The notes: generated from the sequence alone by a model not told the origin. A stretch of 64,000 bases of DNA from Pseudomonadota bacterium (GCA_023423275.1 JAFAFW010000015.1:1-64000), one strand, 5' to 3'. Counted from the stretch's first letter, positions 8,970-17,977 are shown. Numbers and translations are program-made.

Positions 8970-10049
8970 TCAGGCAACGCCCGCGCGCAGCAGATCGTGA
9001 ACGTGCACAATTCCCACGGGTTTGCCCTTATCGACGACGAATAGCGCTGTAATGCGCCCTTCAAGCGCCTCCAGTGCTGCCGACGCCAATAGGCCGGGAG
9101 CAATGGTCTTGGGCTTGCGCGTCATGATCTCGGCCGTGGTCGCGCTGAGCAGACCGTCTCCCATGTGACGCCGCAAGTCGCCGTCGGTAATCACGCCGAC
9201 GAGCTTGCCCTTGCTGTTCACCACACCGAGGCATCCGAAGCTTTTCTGCGTCATGATGACGAGGGCCGACCCCATCGCCTCCCGCTCCGACACAAGCGGC
9301 AACCTGTCCCCCTTGTGCATGATATCGGAGACGAACTTGAGCTGAGCCCCCAGCGAACCGCCGGGGTGGAATACCTTGAAATCGTGAGCCGTAAAGCCCT
9401 TGGATTCCAGCAACGCGATGGCGAGACAATCGCCAAGCGCGAGTTGCATCGCCGTCGATGTCGTCGGGGCGAGCCCATGCGGGCAGGCTTCCTCGGCGCG
9501 CGGCAGTTGAAGGACGACGTCCGCGGCCTTGCCAAGCGCCGAATCCCGGCGCGACGTTATCGCGATCAACGGTACTTTGAAGCGGCGGGAATAGGTGATG
9601 ACGTTCTTCAGCTCGACCGTTTCGCCGGACCATGAAATGGCAAGGATCACGTCATCCGTGGTGACCATACCCAGATCACCGTGCGCCGCTTCACTTGGGT
9701 GGACAAAAAAGGCGGGCGTGCCCGTCGAAGCGAAGGTCGCGGCGATTTTCTGACCGATATGCCCACTCTTGCCGATGCCGGAGACAATCACACGCCCACG
9801 AGAGCCCGCGATCGTCGCAACTGCGGCGGAAAAAACCGACTCCATCTCACTTTCGAGCATCTGGGCCAGAGCTTCCAGCCCCCGCACCTCGATCGCGACA
9901 GTTCTCAGCGCACTCGCGAGCGGCTGATGCGTCTTGGCGGCAGTACGGGCAACGGCGTGCGCTCCGTTTCCATTCCGGACGCCTTTGCGCGCGGGTCCGC
10001 CGCGTCCTGCGGACTTCCCGTTGCGGAGCGTATCCGCGGACGTTGTCAT
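8970..10049 (-). CDS. KpsF/GutQ-type arabinose-5-phosphate isomerase
   Basis: 359 aa: a basic, low-complexity N-terminus (about 35 residues), a SIS domain (about 70-200) with the GIGKSGHI and SEAAHGDLGM motifs, then two CBS domains (about 240-355). The family converts ribulose-5-phosphate to arabinose-5-phosphate, the first step towards KDO of lipopolysaccharide. The classical kdsD is beside lpt or kdsC genes; here the neighbours are unrelated, so it could be a second copy with a separate role, as GutQ is in enteric bacteria. The start is the ATG at 10049. Confidence 0.88.
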   Translation of the reverse strand: MTTSADTLRNGKSAGRGGPARKGVRNGNGAHAVARTAAKTHQPLASALRTVAIEVRGLEALAQMLESEMESVFSAAVATIAGSRGRVIVSGIGKSGHIGQKIAATFASTGTPAFFVHPSEAAHGDLGMVTTDDVILAISWSGETVELKNVITYSRRFKVPLIAITSRRDSALGKAADVVLQLPRAEEACPHGLAPTTSTAMQLALGDCLAIALLESKGFTAHDFKVFHPGGSLGAQLKFVSDIMHKGDRLPLVSEREAMGSALVIMTQKSFGCLGVVNSKGKLVGVITDGDLRRHMGDGLLSATTAEIMTRKPKTIAPGLLASAALEALEGRITALFVVDKGKPVGIVHVHDLLRAGVA

Positions 10050-10268
10050 GCAGCTGCCCCCCAGGCAGATTTCCCAAGCCGGCCAATAACAAAGCCTTCC
10101 CGCTGTCTAGCAGACAGCACCACGATCCGCCAATGAAACCACAAGGAGAGGTTGGATCAACGCACAACTTAGATGCGGCAGCACGGACGGAGGCCGACGC
10201 GTTGGCGGCCACCCAAGCCTGATATACATTGCGTTCATCGGCGCCTGGCCGGAGGAGGAAACAAACGA

Positions 10269-11369
10269 ATGCCCGCAGGTGGTCATCCGTTCTTCGGAGC
10301 GGAAAAGCGTGCGCCAATCGAAGGTGATTTCCGGCGGGAAGAGGTCGGGCTTGCCAATCGCAATTCCGGTATCCTGCTGGAAGCGTTGCGGCATGACGTG
10401 ACACCCCTGGGCTTGCATTATCTCCTCATCCATTTCGACGTTCCCTATGTCTCGGCTCCGGAAACCTGGACGCTTCGCGTGAGCGGCAAGGTTCGGAAAC
10501 CGTTGGAGCTTTCTCTGGCCACCATCAAGGCGTTGCCGCAACGGACACTGCGCGTCACGCTCGAATGTGCCGGCAACGGACGTTCCCGGATGTCGCCGCG
10601 TCCGGCAAGCCAGCCGTGGGACACGGGCGCTGTGGGAACCGCGGAATGGACCGGGACACCGTTACGCAACGTCCTGGAACAGGCCGGGCTGACAAAGGAG
10701 GCCGCCGAGGTGGTCTTCTTCGGCGCCGACCGCGGTTTCGATGCGGGCGTCGAACATGACTATGGCCGCAGCCTGAAGCCGGACCTCGCGATGCACGACG
10801 ACGTGCTGCTGGTTCATGCCATGAACGGCCAGCCGCTGCTGCCCCAGCACGGATTTCCGCTGCGCCTGATCGTGCCGGGTTGGTACGGCATGGCCAGCGT
10901 GAAGTGGCTGGATCGGATCGAGGTTCTCGACCGTCCGTTCGACGGCCATCAGCAGGTCGGGACCTATATCTATCGCAGCTTTCCCGGCGATCCCGGGGTT
11001 CCGGTCACGCACATGCGGGTCAAGTCGCTGATGGTGCCGCCGGGCATTCCGGATTGGTACACCCGGCGGCGTCTCGTCGATCAGGGCGAAGTCGAACTCA
11101 CCGGCCGCGCCTGGTCCGGTGGGGGCGTCCCCATCGCCAGGGTCGAAGTATGCACCGGCGGCGAGTGGCACGACGCGACGCTGGATCCCGATTGCGGCCC
11201 TTACGCCTGGCGCGGATGGCGGTTCTCATGGAACGCGTTACCGGGCGAATACGAACTTACCTGTCGTGCCACGGATGCGAACGGTAAGGTTCAGCCGATG
11301 GAAGGCGCCTGGAACACGGGCGGGTTTGGCAATAATTCGGTACACCGCGTCCCGGTTACTGTAAGATGA
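10269..11369 (+). CDS. Sulfite oxidase-family molybdopterin enzyme
   Basis: 366 aa. I chose ATG 10269, which follows a ggaggagg site; the frame extends 32 codons further upstream without a good site. The molybdenum-ligating cysteine is Cys100 in VTLECAGNGR, and the C-terminal 130 residues match the Mo-co oxidoreductase dimerisation domain. No signal peptide is visible, unlike periplasmic SorA/SoxC enzymes, so it is probably cytoplasmic, or it needs a different start. Members oxidise sulfite or related substrates. It is the first gene of a run on the same strand that continues with a fumarate reductase-like complex, 31 bp further on. Confidence 0.85.
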   Translation: MPAGGHPFFGAEKRAPIEGDFRREEVGLANRNSGILLEALRHDVTPLGLHYLLIHFDVPYVSAPETWTLRVSGKVRKPLELSLATIKALPQRTLRVTLECAGNGRSRMSPRPASQPWDTGAVGTAEWTGTPLRNVLEQAGLTKEAAEVVFFGADRGFDAGVEHDYGRSLKPDLAMHDDVLLVHAMNGQPLLPQHGFPLRLIVPGWYGMASVKWLDRIEVLDRPFDGHQQVGTYIYRSFPGDPGVPVTHMRVKSLMVPPGIPDWYTRRRLVDQGEVELTGRAWSGGGVPIARVEVCTGGEWHDATLDPDCGPYAWRGWRFSWNALPGEYELTCRATDANGKVQPMEGAWNTGGFGNNSVHRVPVTVR

Positions 11370-11400
11370 AGAATGATAACCGAGGGAGGAATGCAGCCGA

Positions 11401-12144
11401 ATGGCAGCGCATGAGGAGGCCGCGGACGGGCCAAATCTGACCGTACTTGTCTGGCGCGGTGGACCGGAGGGCGGCCACTATCAGCCCTTCACCGTACCCC
11501 AGCGCGAAAGCCAAACGGTTCTCGACATCGTCACCTGGATTCAACGCAACACCGATCCGACGTTGACGTATCGCTTTGCGTGCCGCGTCGGCATGTGCGG
11601 ATCATGCGCCATGACCGTCAACGGGCGGCCGCGCTGGACCTGCCGCACGCACGTCTCGCGCGTCGCCCAGGATGGTCGACTGGAGATCGGGCCGCTCGCA
11701 AACATGCCGGTGATCAAGGATCTGGCAGCCGACATGACGGTGTTCTTTGAAAAGTGGCAGTCGGCCAAAGGCAGCTTCCAGCCGTCCCAGACGAGACACG
11801 ACCCCGTCCCGGCCATTTCTCCGGCGACGGCGGAACGCGTGACCGTCGACGAAGCCATCGAATGCATCAATTGCGGCGTCTGCTATGCGGCTTGCGACAC
11901 GGTGCGCTGGAACGACGAATACCTCGGACCGGCGGCCCTGAATCGCGCCTGGACCCTCGTCAACGACGTGCGCGATGCCGGACACAAAGACCGCCTTCAG
12001 GCCATCACCGCGAAGGGTGGCTGTCAGACGTGCCATACACATCAGTCCTGCGCCGATCATTGCCCGAAATCACTCAATCCGACCGCGTCCATCGCGGGAT
12101 TGAAGAAACGCGCCATGCAGGCCTATCTGAAGGGCGAGCTATGA
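11401..12144 (+). CDS. Succinate dehydrogenase/fumarate reductase iron-sulfur subunit
   Basis: 247 aa with the three cluster sites of SdhB/FrdB. The [2Fe-2S] ligands are Cys61, Cys66, Cys69 and Cys81; the second group is Cys155, Cys158, Cys161 and Cys165 in a CINCGVCYAAC motif that reads more like FrdB than SdhB; the third group is Cys208, Cys211, Cys217 and Cys221. The subunit passes electrons between the flavoprotein and the quinone in the membrane. Its gene comes first, and the two anchors follow before the flavoprotein, an order unlike the usual sdhCDAB. This is therefore probably not the housekeeping succinate dehydrogenase. Confidence 0.9.
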   Translation: MAAHEEAADGPNLTVLVWRGGPEGGHYQPFTVPQRESQTVLDIVTWIQRNTDPTLTYRFACRVGMCGSCAMTVNGRPRWTCRTHVSRVAQDGRLEIGPLANMPVIKDLAADMTVFFEKWQSAKGSFQPSQTRHDPVPAISPATAERVTVDEAIECINCGVCYAACDTVRWNDEYLGPAALNRAWTLVNDVRDAGHKDRLQAITAKGGCQTCHTHQSCADHCPKSLNPTASIAGLKKRAMQAYLKGEL

Positions 12145-12184
12145 AGGGATCACACGCCGCCCGCTCCATCGTGAGGGCCACGCC

Positions 12185-12514
12185 ATGACCCTCCGTCTGT
12201 ATATTTTTCAACGCCTGACAGCAGCGCTGATGCTGCCGCTGATCCTCGGGCATCTCGCCATTATTTTCTATGCGACCTCCAACGGCCTGTCGGCCGCTGA
12301 CATCCTGGGTCGGACGCGCGGCTCTGTGACCTGGGCGGGGTTCTATGGCTTGTTCGTGCTGCTCGCCGCCGTGCATGGTTCGATCGGTGTGCGTGCCGTT
12401 CTTGGCGAATGGACGAGATTGGGCAGCCGCACGCTCGATCTCATCATGTGGGCCTTCGGACTGATGCTGGTTGTCCTCGGGGTCAGAGCGATCATCGCGG
12501 TGGTCCTGCCATGA
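12185..12514 (+). CDS. Succinate dehydrogenase/fumarate reductase membrane anchor (SdhD-like)
   Basis: 109 aa with three membrane helices (about residues 12-31, 46-66 and 84-106). Histidines at about 21 (GHLAI) and 61 (VHGSIGVR) sit inside helices where heme b ligands occur in this family, and the HG...GVR pattern is typical of an anchor subunit. It is preceded by the FeS subunit (40 bp) and overlaps the next gene by four bases (ATGA). Together the two small proteins should form the quinone site and hold the catalytic pair at the inner membrane. The assignment is by size, topology and context. Confidence 0.8.
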   Translation: MTLRLYIFQRLTAALMLPLILGHLAIIFYATSNGLSAADILGRTRGSVTWAGFYGLFVLLAAVHGSIGVRAVLGEWTRLGSRTLDLIMWAFGLMLVVLGVRAIIAVVLP

Positions 12515-12876
12515 GCGTCGATGTCGAACATCAGCGCAACGTCAGCTATCGGCGCAATTTCCTTTGGGCCGCGGCGCTTATCCATCGCATATCCGGCATC
12601 GCACTCGCCTGCTTCCTGCCGCTTCATTTTCTTGTGCTCGGCCTCGCCATCGAGGGCGATGCTGCACTCGACGGCTTCCTTTCCTGGACTCAACGGCCAC
12701 TGGTGAAACTCGCTGAAGCGGTGCTCGTTTTCCTGCTTGTCGTGCATCTGCTCGGCGGCCTGCGCGTGCTGGCCATAGAAAACCTGGGCTGGCGGCCGGT
12801 GCAGAAAGTCCTGGCCACGGCTGGGATCGCAATCGCTGCGCTGATCGCCGTCGCATTCCTCATTCGGGCGGGATGA
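12511..12876 (+). CDS. Succinate dehydrogenase/fumarate reductase cytochrome b subunit (SdhC-like)
   Basis: 121 aa. The start ATG overlaps the previous stop (ATGA), which fixes the start over an in-frame candidate 34 codons upstream. The family motif HRISG (residues 29-33) opens the first helix; three helices follow (about 30-52, 70-88, 98-118) with a further histidine in VVHLLGGLR, a likely heme b ligand. It pairs with the 109-aa anchor just upstream. The next gene, the flavoprotein, begins one base after the stop, so the complex is translated from a tightly packed message. Confidence 0.82.
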   Translation: MSVDVEHQRNVSYRRNFLWAAALIHRISGIALACFLPLHFLVLGLAIEGDAALDGFLSWTQRPLVKLAEAVLVFLLVVHLLGGLRVLAIENLGWRPVQKVLATAGIAIAALIAVAFLIRAG

Positions 12877-12877
12877 C

Positions 12878-14608
12878 ATGCTGGACCGGACGAAAACCGA
12901 CATCCTGATCCTCGGCTCTGGCGGAGCAGGTCTGTTCGCAGCGCTCCATGCCCATCAGGCTGCACCCCACTCAACGATTACGGTCGCCACGAAAGGCCTG
13001 CTCGGCAAGTGCGGCTGCACCCGCATGGTGCAAGGCGGCTATAACGTGGCCTTGCACAAGGGGGACTCCGTCGAGCGTCACTTCATGGACACCATCGACG
13101 GCGGCAAATGGCTGCCGAACCAGGAATTGGCCTGGACGCTGGTGACGCGCGCTGTCGAACGCGTCCGCGAGCTCGAAAACGAAATCGGCTGCTTCTTCGA
13201 TCGCAATCCGGACGGCTCACTGCACGGCAAGGCCTTCGCGGGCCAGACCTTCGACCGCACGGTACACAAAGGCGACCTGACCGGAATCGAGATCATCAAC
13301 CGACTGATGGAACAGGTCTGGGCACGTCCGACCCAGCGCCTGGAAGAACACCGCGCGATTGCCCTGATCAAGGACAAGCGCGGCGAGGCGATTTCCGGCG
13401 TGCTGATGATCGACATCCGCACCGGCAACTTCCGCTTCGTCGAGGCGAAGGCCGTGCTGCTCGCAACCGGCGGCGGCCCGACCATGTATCGCTATCACAC
13501 GCCGTCCGGCGACAAGAGCATGGACGGCCTCGCGATGGCGCTGCGCGCCGGACTGCCGTTGCGCGATATGGAGATGGTACAGTTCCATCCGACAGGCCTG
13601 CTTGCTGGCCCTGATACACGCATGACAGGCACGGTGCTGGAGGAAGGCCTGCGCGGCGCGGGTGGTCATCTGCTCAACGGCGCGATGGAGCGCTTCATGG
13701 AGCGCATCGATCCGAAGGCCGAGCGCGCCACCCGCGATAAGGTGAGCCAAGCCATTTATGCCGAGATGCGCGCCGGGAAAACGACGAAGAACGGCGGCGT
13801 CTATATCAAGATGAGCCACCTCGGGCCGGAAAAGGTCGCCAAGCAGTTCAAAGGCATGGTCGAGCGCTGCGCGGATTGCGGATTCGATCTCGCGGGAGGT
13901 CTGGTCGAAGTGGTGCCGACTGCGCATTACCATATGGGGGGTGTGGTCTGTAACGCGGATACCTCCACCCAACTGCCCGGCCTCTATGTGGCAGGCGAAG
14001 ATGCCGGCGGCGTGCACGGCGCCAATCGGCTGGGAGGCAATGGCGTCGCCAATTCCACGGTGTTCGGCGGTATTGCCGGCGAGGTGATGCCGGGCTTCAT
14101 CGCCCGCAACCCACATTGGCGCGCGCCCGACGAGGAAGCGATCCGCGCGGAAATGGCACGCGCCATGCGGCCCTTCGAGCGCAGCCAGGGCGATCTCAAC
14201 GCGATCCGCAATCGCCTACTGGACACGATGTGGGACGATGTCGGCGTGATCCGAGACAAGGCGGGGCTGGATCGGGGAATGGCCGAGCTCGATAGTATCG
14301 AGAGCGACCTGCTTGCGGCAGGATTACCGACCAGCGAACGCACCTTCAATCTGACCTGGCACGACTGGCTGAACCTCGAAAGCCAGATCGCGGCCTCCCG
14401 TGTGATCGCCGGTGCGGCTTTGGCGCGGCAGAACTCGCGCGGCGCGCACTATCGCGAGGATTTCCCGGACGCTGGCGAGCTCGAAACGTCGACTTTCACG
14501 GTTGCACGGCAGCGGGACGATCAGGTCGAGATCAGCACGGAACCGGTTGCTTTCACCATCGTCCGCCCTGGCCAGTCGCTGCTGACCGATGCCGAGGCTG
14601 CGGAATAG
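12878..14608 (+). CDS. Fumarate reductase/succinate dehydrogenase-like flavoprotein
   Basis: 576 aa with a Rossmann FAD motif GSGGAG (residues 13-18), substrate-site motifs RGAGGHLLN (about 262-270) and HYHMGG (about 350-355), and the FAD-binding VHGANRLGGNG. These mark a true succinate/fumarate-type active site. The histidine that binds FAD covalently in SdhA and FrdA is absent: the equivalent place reads GKCGCTRMVQGG, with Cys47 aligning to that histidine. Loss of the covalent bond in other members favours fumarate reduction over succinate oxidation, so direction or substrate may differ here. It forms a complex with the three preceding genes. Confidence 0.88.
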   Translation: MLDRTKTDILILGSGGAGLFAALHAHQAAPHSTITVATKGLLGKCGCTRMVQGGYNVALHKGDSVERHFMDTIDGGKWLPNQELAWTLVTRAVERVRELENEIGCFFDRNPDGSLHGKAFAGQTFDRTVHKGDLTGIEIINRLMEQVWARPTQRLEEHRAIALIKDKRGEAISGVLMIDIRTGNFRFVEAKAVLLATGGGPTMYRYHTPSGDKSMDGLAMALRAGLPLRDMEMVQFHPTGLLAGPDTRMTGTVLEEGLRGAGGHLLNGAMERFMERIDPKAERATRDKVSQAIYAEMRAGKTTKNGGVYIKMSHLGPEKVAKQFKGMVERCADCGFDLAGGLVEVVPTAHYHMGGVVCNADTSTQLPGLYVAGEDAGGVHGANRLGGNGVANSTVFGGIAGEVMPGFIARNPHWRAPDEEAIRAEMARAMRPFERSQGDLNAIRNRLLDTMWDDVGVIRDKAGLDRGMAELDSIESDLLAAGLPTSERTFNLTWHDWLNLESQIAASRVIAGAALARQNSRGAHYREDFPDAGELETSTFTVARQRDDQVEISTEPVAFTIVRPGQSLLTDAEAAE

Positions 14609-14695
14609 CGCGCAGGTTGGCTGTGCCGCCCAATCAGGTATGCTGACCATCAACCTCAATAACGAGAACGACATGCGGAGGAAACAGACGATCTC

Positions 14696-15658
14696 ATGAT
14701 CCCGATAACCTCCCTGCAAACCGCCGCCGAACAGCTCATGGCCAAGGCGGCGATCGAAATTCCCGAGGACTATCTCGGTGGACTGCGACGCTGCGCCAAC
14801 ACGGAAAAAGGCGATCTCTCAGCCTTCGTCATTCAGGCAATGCTCGAAAACTACGAAGCCGCCAAGGAAGACCGGCGTGCCATGTGTGGCGATACCGGGT
14901 GCCCGCGCTGGTACGTCAAAATCGGCAATGACGCGCGCATCGAAGGTGGACCAATCGCGCTGGAACACGCACTGCGGTCCGCCACCGCCAGCGCCACCCA
15001 CGACGTGCCGCTGCGTCCCAACCGTGTGCATCCGCTTTGGCGTACGGATCACAACAACAACGTCGGCATCAACGCGCCGGAGATCGACTACACGTTCAAT
15101 CCCGATGGCGACTGGGTCGACCTGACCACCGTGCACAAGGGTGGATTATTCGGTTCCGATTACCGCATGCTGTTTCCCGGCGACGGGCTCGACGGCATCA
15201 AGCGGTTCTACCTCGACACGCTGATCGCCTTCGGCAAGCGCGGGCTTGCCTGCCAACCAGCAATCGTCGGCGTGGGCCTGGGCGGCTCGAAGGATGCGTG
15301 CATGGTTCTCGGAAAACAGGCCTCGTGCCTGCGTACCGTCGGCTCGCGCAATCCCGATCCCAAGATCGCAGCACTGGAAGATGAGTTGAAGGAACTCGGC
15401 AACTCCATCGGCATGGGCGCGATGGGGTTCATGGGCTCGTCCATGGTGGTCGATTGCCATATCGAGGTCGGCTACTGCCACACCGGCGGTATGCCGATGA
15501 GCGTGCACATGTTCTGCCTGTCATCGCGTCGCGCCACCGCGCGCATCTGCGCAGACGGACGCACGGAGTTCCGCACCGATCCGATGTGGTTCACGGACTA
15601 TTCGCGCCGTTCGACTGTGGACTGGCAGCCTGCGGGCCGCGTTGAGGCGGCAGAATAG
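14696..15658 (+). CDS. Class I fumarase/tartrate dehydratase, alpha subunit
   Basis: 320 aa, matching the N-terminal catalytic half of class I fumarases and TtdA. Cysteines at 64 and 69 (MCGDTGCP), a further GSKDACMVLG region and VDCHIEVGYCH are candidate ligands for the [4Fe-4S] cluster that activates water; HDVPLRPNRVHP binds substrate. Enzymes of this group hydrate fumarate, mesaconate or dehydrate tartrate. The beta half is encoded 1.26 kb downstream, separated from it by an alcohol dehydrogenase gene. A purine-rich gcggaggaaa sequence lies before the ATG. Confidence 0.88.
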   Translation: MIPITSLQTAAEQLMAKAAIEIPEDYLGGLRRCANTEKGDLSAFVIQAMLENYEAAKEDRRAMCGDTGCPRWYVKIGNDARIEGGPIALEHALRSATASATHDVPLRPNRVHPLWRTDHNNNVGINAPEIDYTFNPDGDWVDLTTVHKGGLFGSDYRMLFPGDGLDGIKRFYLDTLIAFGKRGLACQPAIVGVGLGGSKDACMVLGKQASCLRTVGSRNPDPKIAALEDELKELGNSIGMGAMGFMGSSMVVDCHIEVGYCHTGGMPMSVHMFCLSSRRATARICADGRTEFRTDPMWFTDYSRRSTVDWQPAGRVEAAE

Positions 15659-15812
15659 CTGCATCATCTCCGACCGATCGCAGTCTTAGCTGCCGCGCCG
15701 GAACATCTGCTGAGACTGGCTTGCCTCTTTCCCCGCACGTTTCGACCTTCTATCATCCGGTCAAAATGACGGATCCAATCAAGCCAATACGGCTCCACCG
15801 GGAGAGAAACAC

Positions 15813-16910
15813 ATGCGCGCCGCAGTGCTGACCGAAGTCAACAAACCGCTTCAGATCATGGATCTGGAGCAGGAGGGGCCGAAAGCGGGCGAAGCGCGCG
15901 TGAAGGTCAAGGCCGCCGGCGTGTGCATGAGCGATTGGCACATCATGAACGGTGACTGGCCGTTGCCGCTGCCGATGGTGCTGGGCCACGAAGCGGCGGG
16001 CGAGGTCGTTGAGATCGGCCCAGGCGTCTCTCACCTCAAGGTCGGTGATCACATCATTTTCTCGTTCCGCCCGCACTGCGGACACTGCCCCTACTGCTCG
16101 CGCGGCCGCACTGTCCTGTGCACCGGCCACAACGACTCGCCACGCTGGCGGATGCACGACGGTTCCGCGCGCCTGAAGCTGAACGGTGAGCCGGTCAACG
16201 TGATGGCGCGTATCGGAACGTTTTCGGAATACGTTGTGTGCCCGGCCGAACAGCTCGTGCCGATCCGCAAAGACCTTCCCTGGACCCACGCCGCCATCAT
16301 CGGCTGCAGTGTAGCCACTGGCATCGGCGCCGTGATCCGTCACGCCGAAGTCTCCGCAGGATCGACAGTTCTGGTGGTCGGTTGCGGCGGCGTCGGCCTT
16401 AACGTCGTGCAGGGCGCCAGGTTGGCGGGCGCGCGCATGATCATTGCTGCCGACTTGCTCGACAACAAGCTGGAATATGCCAAGGCATTTGGCGCCACGC
16501 ATACCGTCAACGCAAAGAACACGGACGTGGTGAAGTTCGTGCAGGAGTTGACCGGCGGTCTCGGCGCAGACTATGCCTTCGACGCGATCGGAAGCCCCGT
16601 GACCGCCTCGCAGGTGGTCGATGCCGTGGGTCCGGCGGGGCACGCGGTTCTGGTCGGCATCCCCGCCTACAGCGCCACGGCTCCGGTCGGTCTGTCCAAC
16701 ATGGTCTACCTGGAGAAGAAGCTGACCGGCACTTACTATGGTTCCGTTCGTCCCAGCGTCGACTTCGGCATTCTCGCCGACCTCGACATGGACAAGCGGA
16801 TCAACCTCGACGACCTCATCAGCCGCACGTACAGTTTCGATCAGATCAACGAAGGCTTCGATCTGTTGCGGTCGGGCGGAATCGCGCGCGGCGTCATCGT
16901 ATTCGATTGA
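15813..16910 (+). CDS. Zinc-dependent alcohol dehydrogenase
   Basis: 365 aa of the medium-chain dehydrogenase family. Catalytic zinc ligands are Cys38, His59 and Glu60 (GHEAAGEV); the structural zinc site is Cys89, Cys92, Cys95 and Cys103. The nucleotide-binding motif VVGCGGVGLNVVQGA lies near residues 188-202. It would oxidise a hydroxyl group with NAD. It is embedded between the two subunits of a fumarase-type hydratase, so its natural substrate may be the hydroxy acid that the hydratase makes. A ggga site (ccgggagag) precedes the ATG. It ends 10 bp before the beta subunit gene. Confidence 0.88.
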   Translation: MRAAVLTEVNKPLQIMDLEQEGPKAGEARVKVKAAGVCMSDWHIMNGDWPLPLPMVLGHEAAGEVVEIGPGVSHLKVGDHIIFSFRPHCGHCPYCSRGRTVLCTGHNDSPRWRMHDGSARLKLNGEPVNVMARIGTFSEYVVCPAEQLVPIRKDLPWTHAAIIGCSVATGIGAVIRHAEVSAGSTVLVVGCGGVGLNVVQGARLAGARMIIAADLLDNKLEYAKAFGATHTVNAKNTDVVKFVQELTGGLGADYAFDAIGSPVTASQVVDAVGPAGHAVLVGIPAYSATAPVGLSNMVYLEKKLTGTYYGSVRPSVDFGILADLDMDKRINLDDLISRTYSFDQINEGFDLLRSGGIARGVIVFD

Positions 16911-16920
16911 GAGGCAACGC

Positions 16921-17604
16921 ATGTCTGAGGGCGCCACGTCCGGCCTGAAGACCGTACATCTGACGCTGCCAGCGTCGACGGACGCGTTGCGCCAACTTGA
17001 AATCGGCAATGTCGTCTATCTTACCGGACGCGTCTTCACGGCGCGCGAAGGTGTCTACAAACGCGCCGTCGAAGACGGTTGCGGCCTTCCCGCCGCCCTT
17101 GCCGAACTCGGCAGCGCCAACTTCCATTGCTCACCGGCTGCATCGATCGAAGCCGACGGCAGCTATAATGTCGGCGCGGTCACCGCAACCGCCTCGTTCC
17201 GTTTCGCCAAGTGGCTGGACGGCTGGTTCAAGCTGTCCGGCATCAACATCGTCATCGGCAAAGGCGGCATGACGAGCGAGACCTACAAGACCTCGTTCGT
17301 GCCGCACAACGCGATCTACCTCACCACCGTCGGCTATGGAACGGGCGCGCTTCTCGGGCGCGGCATCAAGAAGGTTGCGGACGTTCACTGGCTGGATGAA
17401 CTCGGCCTCGCACAGGCGATCTGGGTTCTCGACGTCGAGAACTTCGGGCCGTTCCTGGTCGAAAGCGATCTCGACGGCAATAGCCTGTTCGAACGCGAGA
17501 ATGCGAAAATCGCACCGAACATCGACAAGCTGTACGCGGGCACGCGGCCTGCCACCCTGCGCCGCTACGGCGAGACCAATGATAAAACCGACGAGGTTAT
17601 CTAA
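16921..17604 (+). CDS. Class I fumarase/tartrate dehydratase, beta subunit
   Basis: 227 aa corresponding to the C-terminal half of class I fumarases and TtdB. The LTGRVFTARE segment (residues about 38-47) and GKGGM (about 115-119) are family motifs that form the swivelling domain closing on the iron-sulfur active site. The ATG follows gagaggcaacgc and begins 10 bp after the dehydrogenase. It must pair with the alpha subunit at 14696-15658. This is the last gene of the operon on this strand; the next gene is convergent. Confidence 0.88.
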   Translation: MSEGATSGLKTVHLTLPASTDALRQLEIGNVVYLTGRVFTAREGVYKRAVEDGCGLPAALAELGSANFHCSPAASIEADGSYNVGAVTATASFRFAKWLDGWFKLSGINIVIGKGGMTSETYKTSFVPHNAIYLTTVGYGTGALLGRGIKKVADVHWLDELGLAQAIWVLDVENFGPFLVESDLDGNSLFERENAKIAPNIDKLYAGTRPATLRRYGETNDKTDEVI

Positions 17605-17627
17605 GCAGTTGGGGGCGCCAGTCTGCT

Positions 17628-17840
17628 TCAGTTATCCTCGTATTTGAACGAGAGCTTGAGCTTGACTCGGTAAGCCTCGACTTTGCCATCCTCGATCACG
17701 AGATCCTGCTCGGTGACCTCCGCCACGCGCAAATCGCGTAGCGTCTTCGATGCTTTCTCAACCGCCGATTTCGCGGCTTTCTCCCACGAATCCGAGCTGG
17801 TTCCCACGAGTTCGATGATCTTGTAGATGCTCTCGGCCAT
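17628..17840 (-). CDS. Dodecin
   Basis: 70 aa, the usual dodecin length. The start is the ATG at 17840, preceded by gggaggac with good spacing; an in-frame start 9 codons upstream is less likely. The sequence YKIIELVGTS..SWEKAA and the closing KVEAYRVKLKLSF strand are typical. Dodecins form hollow 12-mers that store flavin or coenzyme A. The tryptophan at residue 19, which stacks on bound flavin in known dodecins, is present. It is encoded convergently to the flavoprotein operon and could be a flavin buffer for it, but this is only suggested by position. Confidence 0.92.
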   Translation of the reverse strand: MAESIYKIIELVGTSSDSWEKAAKSAVEKASKTLRDLRVAEVTEQDLVIEDGKVEAYRVKLKLSFKYEDN

Positions 17841-17977
17841 AATGTCCTCCCATAGCAAGAGACGCATTCAACCAGGCGCTTGTACAGAACCTTCCGGAGC
17901 TCACTGAGCTTAGGCCTTCCAAAGACCGCGGACAACAGGCAGCTTGCGACTGAGATCGGGATGACATTGGAGCTGAG

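Noticed and set aside
13217..14116. 299-codon minus-strand frame opposite the flavoprotein gene
   Set aside because: Shadow of the flavoprotein, with no motifs and no ribosome-binding site.
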